Source: Megachile rotundata
Taxonomy: Eukaryota; Arthropoda; Insecta; Hymenoptera; Megachilidae
Direction of reading: 5' to 3'
Assembly: GCF_050947335.1 (NCBI RefSeq)
Contig: NC_134993.1
Span: forward strand, 496,001-560,000
Length of the DNA stretch: 64,000 nucleotides
Part shown: in pieces, positions 29,246-44,759 of the stretch
Numbering within the stretch: the stretch's first letter is position 1
Layout of the letters: every line of letters starts with the position of its first letter
The notes under the pieces: generated by a model
Databases searched by the model: none
Told to the model about the DNA's origin: nothing
The model's input: only the letters and a program-made list of their open reading frames with translations
Made by a program: the position numbers and the translations under genes

Positions 29246-32174
29246 ACAATCACACAATCACAATCCCACAATCACAATCACACAAACACAGTCACACAAT
29301 CACAATCATGCAATCACACAGTCACAATCCCACAATCACGATCACACAATCACGATCGCACAGTCACGACCACACGATCACGATCACACAATCACAATCA
29401 CACAATCACAATCACACAATCACAATCACACAATCACGATCACACAGTCACCATCACACAATTACCATCACACAATCACGATCACACAATCAAGGTCACA
29501 CAATGACAATCACACAATCACCATCACACAATCACGATCACACAATCACAATCACACAATCACGATCACACAATCACGATCACACAATCACAATCACACA
29601 ATCAACGTCACACAATGACGATCACACCATCACCATCACACAATCAGGACCACACAATCACGATCACACAATCACAAACACACAGTCGCGATCACTCGAT
29701 CACGATCACACAATCACGATCACACAGTCACTATCACACAATCACAATCACACAATCACAATATCACAATCGCAATCACACAATCACAATCACACAATCA
29801 ATGTCACACAATGACGATCACACAATCACCATCACACAATCTCGACCACACAATCACGATCACACAATCTCGATCACACAATCACGTTCACACAATCACA
29901 AACACACAGTCGCGATCACTCGATCACGATCACACAATCACGATCACACAATCACGATCACACAATCACGATCACTCAATCACAATCACACAATCACAAA
30001 CACACAGTCGCGATCACATGATCACGATCACACGATCACGATCACACAATCACAATCACACAATCACGATCACACAATCACGATCACACAATCACGATCA
30101 CACAAACACGATCACACGATCACAATCACACAATCACAAACACACAGTCGCGATCACACGATCACGATCACACGATCACGATCACACGATCGCGATCACA
30201 CGATCACGATCACACGATCACGATCACACAATCACAATCACACAATCAAGGCACACAATGACGATCACACCATCATCATCACACAATCACGACCACACAA
30301 TCACGATCACACAATCACGATCACACAATCACGTTCACACAATCACAAACACACAGTCGCGATCACTCGATCACGATCACACAATCACGATCACACAGAC
30401 ACTATCACACAATCGCAATCACACAATCACAATATCACAATCGCAATCACACAATCACAATAACACAATCAGACAATCACACAATCACACAATCACACAA
30501 TCACGATCACACAATCATGATCACACAATCACGATCACACAATCACGATCACACAATCACGATCACACAATCACGATCACACAATCACCATCACACAATC
30601 ACAATCACACAATCAAGGTCACACAATGACGATCACACAATCACGATCACACGATCACAATCACACAATCACAAACACACAGTCGCGATCACACGATCAC
30701 GATCACACGATCACGATCACACGATCGCGATCACACGATCACGATCACACGATCACGATCACACAATCACAATCACACAATCAAGGTCACACAATGACGA
30801 TCACACCATCACCATCACACAATCACGACCACACAATCACGATCACACAATCACGATCACACAATCACGATCACACAATCACGATCACACAATCACAAAC
30901 ACACAGTCGCGATCACACGATCACGATCACACAATCACGATCACACAGTCACGATCACACAATCACAATCACACAATCACGATCACACAATCACAATCAC
31001 AATCACGATCACACAGTCACGATCACACCATCACGATCACACGATCACCATCACACAATCACGATCACACAATCACAATCACACAATGACGATCACACCA
31101 TCACCATCACACAATCACGACCACACAATCACGATCACACAATCACGTTCACACAATCACGAACACACAGTCGCGATCACTCGATCACGATCACACAATC
31201 ACGATCACACAGTCACGATCACACAATCACAATCACACAATCACAATGTCACAATCGCAATCACACAATCACAATAACACAATCAGACAATCACACAATC
31301 ACACAATCACACAATCACGATCACACAATCATGATCACACAATCACGATCACACAATCACGATCACACAATCATCATCACACAATCACAATCACACAATG
31401 AAGGTCACACAATGACGATCACACAATCACCATCACACAATCACGATCACACAATCACGATCGCACAGTCACGACCACACGATCACGATCACACAATCAC
31501 AATCACACAATCACAATCACACAATCACGATCACACAGTCACCATCACACAATTACCATCACACAATCACGATCACACAATCAAAGTCACACAATGACGA
31601 TCACACAATCACCATCACACAATCACGATCACACAATCACGATCACACAATCACAACCACACAATCACGAACACACAATGACGATCACACAATCACAATC
31701 ACACAATCAAGGTCACACAATGACGATCACACAATCACGATCACACAATCACCATCACACAATCACCATCACACAATCACAATCACACAATCAAGGTCAC
31801 ACAATGACGACCACACAATCACCATCATACAATCACGACCAGACAATCACGACCACACAATCACGATCACACAATCACGTTCACACAATCACAAACCCAC
31901 AATCGCGATCACACGATCACGATCACACAATCACGATCCCACAATCACGATCACACAATCACGATCACACAATCACCATCACACAATCACCATCACACAA
32001 TCACAATCACCCAATCAAGGTCACACGATGACGATCACACAATCACCATCATACAATCACGACCAGACAATCACGATCACACAATCACGATCACACAATC
32101 ACTATCACACAATCACTATCACACAATCACGATCACACAATCACGATCACACAATCACGCAGTCACACTATTAC

Positions 32175-32228
32175 AATCACAGTCACAATCACAATCACAA
32201 TCACAATCACAATCACAATCACAATCAC
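32175..32228 (+). repeat. Hexamer run, 9 words, one AGTCAC
   Basis: First run of repeat B, copy 2. The second word is AGTCAC, a private substitution. Confidence 0.9.
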
Positions 32229-32848
32229 ACAATCACACAATCACAATCCCACAATCACAATCACACAATCACAGTCACACAATCACAATCACACAATCAC
32301 GCAATCACAATCCCACAATCACGATCACACAACCACGATCGCACAGTCACGATCACACGATCACGATCACACAATAACAATCACACAATCACAATCACAC
32401 AATCACGATCACACAATCACCATCACACAATCACCATCACACAATCACGATCACACAATCACGATCGCACAATCACAAGCACACGATCACGATCACACAA
32501 TCACGATCACACAGTCACGATCACACAATCACAATCTCACAATCACGATCACACAATCACCATCACACAATCACCATCACACAATCACGATCACACAATC
32601 ACGATCACACTATCACGATCACACATTCACGATCACACAATCACGATCACACAATCACGATCACACAATCACTATCACACAATCACAATCACACAACCAC
32701 AATAACACAATCACAATCACACAGTCACACAATCACAATCACAATCAGACAATCACAAACACACAATCACGATCACACAATCACGATCACACAATCACGA
32801 TCACACAATTACGATCACACAATCACTATCACGCAGTCACACTATAAC

Positions 32849-32908
32849 AATCACAATCACAATCACAATCACAATCACAATCACAATCACAATCACAATC
32901 ACAATCAC
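32849..32908 (+). repeat. (AATCAC)10 hexamer run
   Basis: Second run of repeat B, copy 2. Confidence 0.9.
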
Positions 32909-35795
32909 ACAATCACACAATCACAATCCCACAATCACAATCACACAATCACAGTCACACAATCACAATCATGCAATCACACAGTCACAATCCCACAATC
33001 ACGATCACACAATCACGATCGCACAGTCACGACCACACGATCACGATCACACAATCACAATCACACAATCACAATCACACAATCACGATCACACAGTCAC
33101 CATCACACAATTACCATCACACAATCACGATCACACAATCAAGGTCACACAATGACAATCACACAATCACCATCACACAATCACGATCACACAATCACAA
33201 TCACACAATCACGATCACACAATCACGATCACACAATCACAATCACACAATCAACGTCACACAATGACGATCACACCATCACCATCACACAATCAGGACC
33301 ACACAATCACGATCACACAATCACAAACACACAGTCGCGATCACTCGATCACGATCACACAATCACGATCACACAGTCACTATCACACAATCACAATCAC
33401 ACAATCACAATATCACAATCGCAATCACACAATCACAATCACACAATCAATGTCACACAATGACGATCACACAATCACCATCACACAATCTCGACCACAC
33501 AATCACGATCACACAATCTCGATCACACAATCACGTTCACACAATCACAAACACACAGTCGCGATCACTCGATCACGATCACACAATCACGATCACACAA
33601 TCACGATCACACAATCACGATCACTCAATCACAATCACACAATCACAAACACACAGTCGCGATCACATGATCACGATCACACGATCACGATCACACAATC
33701 ACAATCACACAATCACGATCACACAATCACGATCACACAATCACGATCACACAAACACGATCACACGATCACAATCACACAATCACAAACACACAGTCGC
33801 GATCACACGATCACGATCACACGATCACGATCACACGATCGCGATCACACGATCACGATCACACGATCACGATCACACAATCACAATCACACAATCAAGG
33901 CACACAATGACGATCACACCATCATCATCACACAATCACGACCACACAATCACGATCACACAATCACGATCACACAATCACGTTCACACAATCACAAACA
34001 CACAGTCGCGATCACTCGATCACGATCACACAATCACGATCACACAGACACTATCACACAATCGCAATCACACAATCACAATATCACAATCGCAATCACA
34101 CAATCACAATAACACAATCAGACAATCACACAATCACACAATCACACAATCACGATCACACAATCATGATCACACAATCACGATCACACAATCACGATCA
34201 CACAATCACGATCACACAATCACGATCACACAATCACCATCACACAATCACAATCACACAATCAAGGTCACACAATGACGATCACACAATCACGATCACA
34301 CGATCACAATCACACAATCACAAACACACAGTCGCGATCACACGATCACGATCACACGATCACGATCACACGATCGCGATCACACGATCACGATCACACG
34401 ATCACGATCACACAATCACAATCACACAATCAAGGTCACACAATGACGATCACACCATCACCATCACACAATCACGACCACACAATCACGATCACACAAT
34501 CACGATCACACAATCACGATCACACAATCACAAACACACAGTCGCGATCACACGATCACGATCACACAATCACGATCACACAGTCACGATCACACAATCG
34601 CAATCACACAATCACGATCACACAATCACAATCACAATCACGATCACACAGTCACGATCACACCATCACGATCACACGATCACCATCACACAATCACGGT
34701 CACACAATCACAATCACACAATGACGATCACACCATCACCATCACACAATCACGACCACACAATCACGATCACACAATCACGTTCACACAATCACGAACA
34801 CACAGTCGCGATCACTCGATCACGATCACACAATCACGATCACACAGTCACGATCACACAATCACAATCACACAATCACAATGTCACAATCGCAATCACA
34901 CAATCACAATAACACAATCAGACAATCACACAATCACACAATCACACAATCACGATCACACAATCATGATCACACAATCACGATCACACAATCACGATCA
35001 CACAATCACCATCACACAATCACAATCACACAATGAAGGTCACACAATGACGATCACACAATCACCATCACACAATCACGATCACACAATCACGATCGCA
35101 CAGTCACGACCACACGATCACGATCACACAATCACAATCACACAATCACAATCACACAATCACGATCACACAGTCACCATCACACAATTACCATCACACA
35201 ATCACGATCACACAATCAAAGTCACACAATGACGATCACACAATCACCATCACACAATCACGATCACACAATCACAACCACACAATCACGAACACACAAT
35301 GACGATCACACAATCACAATCACACAATCAAGGTCACACAATGACGATCACACAATCACGATCACACAATCACCATCACACAATCACCATCACACAATCA
35401 CAATCACACAATCAAGGTCACACAATGACGACCACACAATCACCATCATACAATCACGACCAGACAATCACGACCACACAATCACGATCACACAATCACG
35501 TTCACACAATCACAAACCCACAATCGCGATCACACGATCACGATCACACAATCACGATCCCACAATCACGATCACACAATCACGATCACACAATCACCAT
35601 CACACAATCACCATCACACAATCACAATCACCCAATCAAGGTCACACGATGACGATCACACAATCACCATCATACAATCACGACCAGACAATCACGATCA
35701 CACAATCACGATCACACAATCACTATCACACAATCACTATCACACAATCACGATCACACAATCACGATCACACAATCACGCAGTCACACTATTAC

Positions 35796-35867
35796 AATCA
35801 CAATCACAATCACAATCACAATCACAATCACAATCACAATCACAATCACAATCACAATCACAATCAC
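35796..35867 (+). repeat. (AATCAC)12 hexamer run
   Basis: First run of repeat B, copy 3. Confidence 0.9.
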
Positions 35868-36487
35868 ACAATCACACAATCACAATCCCACAATCACAAT
35901 CACACAATCACAGTCACACAATCACAATCACACAATCACGCAATCACAATCCCACAATCACGATCACACAACCACGATCGCACAGTCACGATCACACGAT
36001 CACGATCACACAATAACAATCACACAATCACAATCACACAATCACGATCACACAATCACCATCACACAATCACCATCACACAATCACGATCACACAATCA
36101 CGATCGCACAATCACAAGCACACGATCACGATCACACAATCACGATCACACAGTCACGATCACACAATCACAATCTCACAATCACGATCACACAATCACC
36201 ATCACACAATCACCATCACACAATCACGATCACACAATCACGATCACACTATCACGATCACACATTCACGATCACACAATCACGATCACACAATCACGAT
36301 CACACAATCACTATCACACAATCACAATCACACAACCACAATAACACAATCACAATCACACAGTCACACAATCACAATCACAATCAGACAATCACAAACA
36401 CACAATCACGATCACACAATCACGATCACACAATCACGATCACACAATTACGATCACACAATCACTATCACGCAGTCACACTATAAC

Positions 36488-36547
36488 AATCACAATCACA
36501 ATCACAATCACAATCACAATCACAATCACAATCACAATCACAATCAC
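36488..36547 (+). repeat. (AATCAC)10 hexamer run
   Basis: Second run of repeat B, copy 3. Confidence 0.9.
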
Positions 36548-39500
36548 ACAATCACACAATCACAATCCCACAATCACAATCACACAAACACAGTCACACA
36601 ATCACAATCATGCAATCACACAGTCACAATCCCACAATCACGATCACACAATCACGATCGCACAGTCACGACCACACGATCACGATCACACAATCACAAT
36701 CACACAATCACAATCACACAATCACGATCACACAGTCACCATCACACAATTACCATCACACAATCACGATCACACAATCAAGGTCACACAATGACAATCA
36801 CACAATCACCATCACACAATCACGATCACACAATCACAATCACACAATCACGATCACACAATCACGATCACACAATCACAATCACACAATCAACGTCACA
36901 CAATGACAATCACACCATCACCATCACACAATCAGGACCACACAATCACGATCACACAATCACAAACACACAGTCGCGATCACTCGATCACGATCACACA
37001 ATCACGATCACACAGTCACTATCACACAATCACAATCACACAATCACAATATCACAATCGCAATCACACAATCACAATCACACAATCAATGTCACACAAT
37101 GACGATCACACAATCACCATCACACAATCTCGACCACACAATCACGATCACACAATCTCGATCACACAATCACGTTCACACAATCACAAACACACAGTCG
37201 CGATCACTCGATCACGATCACACAATCACGATCACACAATCACGATCACACAATCACGATCACTCAATCACAATCACACAATCACAAACACACAGTCGCG
37301 ATCACATGATCACGATCACACGATCACGATCACACAATCACAATCACACAATCACGATCACACAATCACGATCACACAATCACGATCACACAAACACGAT
37401 CACACGATCACAATCACACAATCACAAACACACAGTCGCGATCACACGATCACGATCACACGATCACGATCACACGATCGCGATCACACGATCACGATCA
37501 CACGATCACGATCACACAATCACAATCACACAATCAAGGCACACAATGACGATCACACCATCATCATCACACAATCACGACCACACAATCACGATCACAC
37601 AATCACGATCACACAATCACGTTCACACAATCACAAACACACAGTCGCGATCACTCGATCACGATCACACAATCACGATCACACAGACACTATCACACAA
37701 TCGCAATCACACAATCACAATATCACAATCGCAATCACACAATCACAATAACACAATCAGACAATCACACAATCACACAATCACACAATCACGATCACAC
37801 AATCATGATCACACAATCACGATCACACAATCACGATCACACAATCACGATCACACAATCACGATCACACAATCACCATCACACAATCACAATCACACAA
37901 TCAAGGTCACACAATGACGATCACACAATCACGATCACACGATCACAATCACACAATCACAAACACACAGTCGCGATCACACGATCACGATCACACGATC
38001 ACGATCACACGATCGCGATCACACGATCACGATCACACGATCACGATCACACAATCACAATCACACAATCAAGGTCACACAATGACGATCACACCATCAC
38101 CATCACACAATCACGACCACACAATCACGATCACACAATCACGATCACACAATCACGATCACACAATCACAAACACACAGTCGCGATCACACGATCACGA
38201 TCACACAATCACGATCACACAGTCACGATCACACAATCACAATCACACAATCACGATCACACAATCACAATCACAATCACGATCACACAGTCACGATCAC
38301 ACCATCACGATCACACGATCACCATCACACAATCACGATCACACAATCACAATCACACAATGACGATCACACCATCACCATCACACAATCACGACCACAC
38401 AATCACGATCACACAATCACGTTCACACAATCACGAACACACAGTCGCGATCACTCGATCACGATCACACAATCACGATCACACAGTCACGATCACACAA
38501 TCACAATCACACAATCACAATGTCACAATCGCAATCACACAATCACAATAACACAATCAGACAATCACACAATCACACAATCACACAATCACGATCACAC
38601 AATCATGATCACACAATCACGATCACACAATCACGATCACACAATCACCATCACACAATCACAATCACACAATGAAGGTCACACAATGACGATCACACAA
38701 TCACCATCACACAATCACGATCACACAATCACGATCACACAATCACGATCACACAATCACGATCACACAATCACGTTCACACAATCACAAACACACAGTC
38801 GCGATCACACGATCACGATCACACAATCACGATCACACAGTCACGATCACACAATCACAATCACACAATCACGATCACACAATCACCATCGCACAATCAC
38901 GATCACACAATCACGATCACACAATCACGATCACACAATCACGATCACACAATCAGAGTCACACAATCACAATCACACAATCACAACCACAATCACGATC
39001 ACACAGTCACGATCACACCACCACGATCACACGATCACGATCACACAATCACAATCACACAATCGTTATCACACAATCACGATCACACAATCACCATCCC
39101 ACAATCACCATCACACAATCACCATCACACAATCACAATCATACAATCACAATCACACAATCAAGGTCACACAATGACGATCACACAATCACCAGCATAC
39201 AATCACGACCAGACAATCACGATCACACAATCACGTTCACACAATCACAAACACACAGTCGCGATCACACAATCACAATCCCACAATCACGATCACACAA
39301 TCACGATCACACAATCACCATCACACAATCACCATCACACAAACACAATCACACAATCAAGGTCACACAATGACGATCACACAATCACCATCATACAATC
39401 ACGACCACACAATCACGATCACACAATCACGATCACACAATCACGATCACACAATCACGTTCACACAATCACAAACCCACAATCGCGATCACACGATCAC

Positions 39501-40062
39501 GATCACACAATCACGATCCCACAATCACGATCACACAATCACCATCACACAATCACCATCACACAATCACCATCACACAATCACAATCACACAATCAAGG
39601 TCACACAATGACGATCACACAATCACCATCATACAATCACGACCAGACAATCACGATCACACAATCGCGTTCACACAATCACAAACCCACAATCGCGATC
39701 ACACGATCACGATCACACAATCACGATCCCACAATCACGATCACACAATCACCATCACACAATCACCATCACACAATCACAATCACACAATCAAGGTCAC
39801 ACAATGACGATCACACAATCACCATCATACAATCACGACCAGACAATCACGATCACACAATCACGTTCACACAATCACAAACACACAGTCGCGATCACAC
39901 AATCACAATCCCACAATCGCGATCACACGATCACGATCACACAATCACGATCACACAATCACGATCACACAATCACGATCACACAATCACTATCACACAA
40001 TCACTATCACACAATCACGATCACACAATCACGATCACACAATCACGCAGTCACACTATCAC

Positions 40063-40104
40063 AATCACAATCACAATCACAATCACAATCACAATCACAA
40101 TCAC
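40063..40104 (+). repeat. (AATCAC)7 hexamer run
   Basis: 1.84-kb module copy a, first of the pair. Confidence 0.9.
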
Positions 40105-40178
40105 ACAATCACGCAATCACTATCACACAATCACGATCACACAATCACGATCACACAATCACGCAGTCACACTATCAC

Positions 40179-40226
40179 AATCACAATCACAATCACAATC
40201 ACAATCACAATCACAATCACAATCAC
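40179..40226 (+). repeat. (AATCAC)8 hexamer run
   Basis: 1.84-kb module copy a, second of the pair. Confidence 0.9.
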
Positions 40227-41902
40227 ACAATCACGCAATCACAATCCCACAATCACAATCACACAATCACAGTCACACAATCACAATCACACAATCACGC
40301 AATCACAATCCCACAATCACGATCACACAACCACGATCGCACAGTCACGATCACACGATCACGATCACACAATAACAATCACACAATCACAATCACACAA
40401 TCACGATCACACAATCACCATCACACAATCACCATCACGCAATCACCATCACACAATCACGATCACACAATCACGATCACACAATCACCATCACACAATC
40501 ACAATCACACAATGAAGGTCACACAATGACGATCACACAATCACCATCACACAATCACGATCACACAATCACGATCACACAATCACGATCACACAATCAC
40601 GATCACACAATCACGTTCACACAATCACAAACACACAGTCGCGATCACACGATCACGATCACACAATCACGATCACACAGTCACGATCACACAATCACAA
40701 TCACACAATCACGATCACACAATCACCATCGCACAATCACGATCACACAATCACGATCACACAATCACGATCACACAATCACGATCACACAATCAGAGTC
40801 ACACAATCACAATCACACAATCACAACCACAATCACGATCACACAGTCACGATCACACCACCACGATCACACGATCACGATCACACAATCACAATCACAC
40901 AATCGTTATCACACAATCACGATCACACAATCACCATCCCACAATCACCATCACACAATCACCATCACACAATCACAATCATACAATCACAATCACACAA
41001 TCAAGGTCACACAATGACGATCACACAATCACCAGCATACAATCACGACCAGACAATCACGATCACACAATCACGTTCACACAATCACAAACACACAGTC
41101 GCGATCACACAATCACAATCCCACAATCACGATCACACAATCACGATCACACAATCACCATCACACAATCACCATCACACAAACACAATCACACAATCAA
41201 GGTCACACAATGACGATCACACAATCACCATCATACAATCACGACCACACAATCACGATCACACAATCACGATCACACAATCACGATCACACAATCACGT
41301 TCACACAATCACAAACCCACAATCGCGATCACACGATCACGATCACACAATCACGATCCCACAATCACGATCACACAATCACCATCACACAATCACCATC
41401 ACACAATCACCATCACACAATCACAATCACACAATCAAGGTCACACAATGACGATCACACAATCACCATCATACAATCACGACCAGACAATCACGATCAC
41501 ACAATCGCGTTCACACAATCACAAACCCACAATCGCGATCACACGATCACGATCACACAATCACGATCCCACAATCACGATCACACAATCACCATCACAC
41601 AATCACCATCACACAATCACAATCACACAATCAAGGTCACACAATGACGATCACACAATCACCATCATACAATCACGACCAGACAATCACGATCACACAA
41701 TCACGTTCACACAATCACAAACACACAGTCGCGATCACACAATCACAATCCCACAATCGCGATCACACGATCACGATCACACAATCACGATCACACAATC
41801 ACGATCACACAATCACGATCACACAATCACTATCACACAATCACTATCACACAATCACGATCACACAATCACGATCACACAATCACGCAGTCACACTATC
41901 AC

Positions 41903-41944
41903 AATCACAATCACAATCACAATCACAATCACAATCACAATCAC
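41903..41944 (+). repeat. (AATCAC)7 hexamer run
   Basis: 1.84-kb module copy b, first of the pair; same length as in copy a. Confidence 0.9.
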
Positions 41945-42018
41945 ACAATCACGCAATCACTATCACACAATCACGATCACACAATCACGATCACACAATC
42001 ACGCAGTCACACTATCAC

Positions 42019-42066
42019 AATCACAATCACAATCACAATCACAATCACAATCACAATCACAATCAC
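42019..42066 (+). repeat. (AATCAC)8 hexamer run
   Basis: 1.84-kb module copy b, second of the pair; same length as in copy a. Confidence 0.9.
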
Positions 42067-42319
42067 ACAATCACGCAATCACAATCCCACAATCACAATC
42101 ACACAATCACAGTCACACAATCACAATCACACAATCACGCAATCACAATCCCACAATCACGATCACACAACCACGATCGCACAGTCACGATCACACGATC
42201 ACGATCACACAATAACAATCACACAATCACAATCACACAATCACGATCACACAATCACCATCACACAATCACCATCACGCAATCACCATCACACAATCAC
42301 GATCACACAATCACGATCG

Positions 42320-44759
42320 CACAATCACAATCACACGATCACGATCACACAATCACGATCACACAGTCACGATCACACAATCACAATCTCACAATCACGA
42401 TCACACAATCACCATCACACAATCACCATCACACAATCACGATCACACAATCACGATCACACTATCACGATCACACAATCACGATCACACAATCACGATC
42501 ACACAATCACGATCACACAATCACTATCACACAATCACAATCACACAATCACAATCACACAATCACAATCACACAGTCACACAATCACAATCACAATCAG
42601 ACAATCACAAACACACAATCACGATCACACAATCACGATCACACAATCACGATCACACAATTACGATCACACAATCACAATCACGCAGTCACACTATCAC
42701 AATCACAATCACAATCACAATCACAATCACAATCACAATCACAATCACAATCACAATCACAATCACAATCACAATCACAATCACACAATCACACAATCAC
42801 AATCCCACAATCACAATCACACAATCACAGTCACACAATCACAATCAGACAATCACACAGTCACAATCCCACATTCACGATCACACAATCACGATCGCAC
42901 AGTCACGATCACACGATCACGATCACACAATCACAATCACACAATCACAATCACACAATCACGATCACACAGTCACCATCACACAATTACCATCACACAA
43001 TCACGATCACACAATCAAGGTCACACAATGACGATCACACAATCACCATCACACAATCACGATCACACAATCACAATCACACAATCACGATCACACAATC
43101 ACGATCACACAATCACAATCACACAATCAAGGTCACACAATGACGATCACACCATCACCATCACACAATCAGGACCACACAATCACGATCACACAATCAC
43201 AAACACACAGTCGCGATCACTCGATCACGATCACACAATCACGATCACACAGTCACTATCACACAATCACAATCACACAATCACAATATCACAATCGCAA
43301 TCACACAATCACCATCACACAATCACAATCATACAATCGCAATCACACAATCACCATCACACAATCACGATCACACAATAACGATCACACAATCACGATC
43401 ACACAATCACAATCACGCAATCACAATCACACAATCGCAATCACACAATCACAATCATACAACCACAAGCGCACAATCACGCAGTCACAATCCCACAATC
43501 ACGATCACACAATCACGATCACACAATCACAATCACACAATCACAATCACACAATCACGCTGTCACAATCCCACAATCACGATCACACAATCACGATCAC
43601 ACAGTCACGATCACACGATCACGGTCACACAAAAACAATGACACAATCACAATCACACAATCACGAGCACACAATCACGATCACACAATCACATAGTCAC
43701 ACAATCACGATCACACAAGCACGATCACACAATCACGATCACACAATCACGTTCACACAGTCGCGATCACACAATCACGATGACACAATCACGATCACAC
43801 AATCACAATCACACAATCACAATCACACAATCAAAATCACACAATCACAATCACACAATGAACGTCACACAATGACGATCACACAATCACCATCACACAA
43901 TCACGATCACACAATCACAATCACACAATCACGATCACACAATCACGATCACTCAATCACAATCACACAATCACAAACACACAGTCGCGATCACACGATC
44001 ACGATCACACGATCACGATCACACGATCACGATCACACAATCACAATCACACAATCAACGCCACACAATGACGATCACACAATCACCATCACACAATCTC
44101 GACCACACAATCACGATCACACAATCACGATCACACAATCACGTTCACACAATCAACGCCACACAATGACGATCACACAATCACCATCACACAATCTCGA
44201 CCACACAATCACGATCACACAATCACGATCACACAGTCACGTTCACACAATCACAAACACACAGTCCCGATCACTCGATCACGATCACACAATCACGATC
44301 ACACAATCACGATCACACAATCACAATCACACAATCACAGTCACACAGTCAAAATCACACAATCACAATCACACAATCAAGGTCACACAATGACGATCAC
44401 ACAATCACCATCACACAATCACGGTCACACAATCACGATCACACAATCACGATCACTCAATCACAATCACAATCACACAATCACAAACACACAGTCGCGA
44501 TCACACGATCACGATCACACGATCATGATCACACGATCACGATCACACGATCACGATCACACGATCACGATCACACAATCACAATCACACAATCAAGGCC
44601 ACACAATGACGATCACACAATCACCATCACACAATCTCGACCACACAATCACGATCACACAGTCACGATCACACAATCACGTTCACACAATCACAAACAC
44701 ACAGTCGCGATCACTCGATCACGATCACACAATCACGATCACACAGTCACTATCACACA
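42320..44759 (+). repeat. Block II: central part
   Basis: Equivalent of the block I central region, with a clean 14-copy hexamer run at 42701 where block I has an interrupted one (18223). The AAAAACAATGAC landmark (43638) and the 44390 module match 19025 and 20072. The offset drops from 24,613 to 24,318 between these two landmarks, so block II lacks about 300 bp present around 19.1-19.4 kb. Confidence 0.85.
42701..42784 (+). repeat. (AATCAC)14 hexamer run
   Basis: Uninterrupted counterpart of 18223. Confidence 0.9.

Larger units (their letters stand above)
28341..32027 (+). repeat. Higher-order repeat B, copy 1 (3,687 bp)
   Basis: Opens with the CGATGACG landmark at 28341, which recurs at 32028 and 35649. 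Hexamer runs sit at 28488 (11 copies) and 29174 (12 copies). It shares the repeat A diagnostic deletions (about 30249 and 30395), so A and B are one family. It also has a segment at 31078-31280 that pairs with the ends of the A copies. Confidence 0.92.
32028..35648 (+). repeat. Higher-order repeat B, copy 2 (3,621 bp)
   Basis: Landmarks at 32971, 33264, 33460, 34166 and 34275 match copy 1 (offset 3,663 at the first, 3,649 at the rest) and copy 3 (offset 3,639). Its first hexamer run (32175) has an AGTCAC word as second unit. Diagnostic deletions lie at about 33899 and 34047. Confidence 0.92.
35649..38639 (+). repeat. Higher-order repeat B, copy 3
   Basis: Follows copy 2 at a constant offset of 3,639 bp from 36610 through 38605. 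Hexamer runs lie at 35796 (12 copies) and 36488 (10 copies). Diagnostic deletions lie at about 37538 and 37686. After the TGAAGGTCAC variant at about 38672 the sequence switches to the 1.84-kb module, as happens after repeat A copy 2 at 16061. Confidence 0.92.
38640..40479 (+). repeat. Block II: 1.84-kb tandem duplication, copy a
   Basis: Landmarks 38686, 39174, 39370, 39608 and 39804 recur at 40526, 41014, 41210, 41448 and 41644, each exactly 1,840 bp away. Both paired hexamer runs (40063 with 7 copies, 40179 with 8) keep their copy number in copy b (41903, 42019), which argues for a recent duplication. The edges are approximate because the sequence is repetitive on both sides. Confidence 0.92.
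40480..42319 (+). repeat. Block II: 1.84-kb tandem duplication, copy b
   Basis: Partner of 38640-40479. The join near 40480 fuses a repeat of CGATCACACAATC units to the TGAAGGTCAC variant at about 40512, which elsewhere marks the left edge of this module (16061, 38672). Only copy b continues into the sequence that follows this module in block I. Confidence 0.9.
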
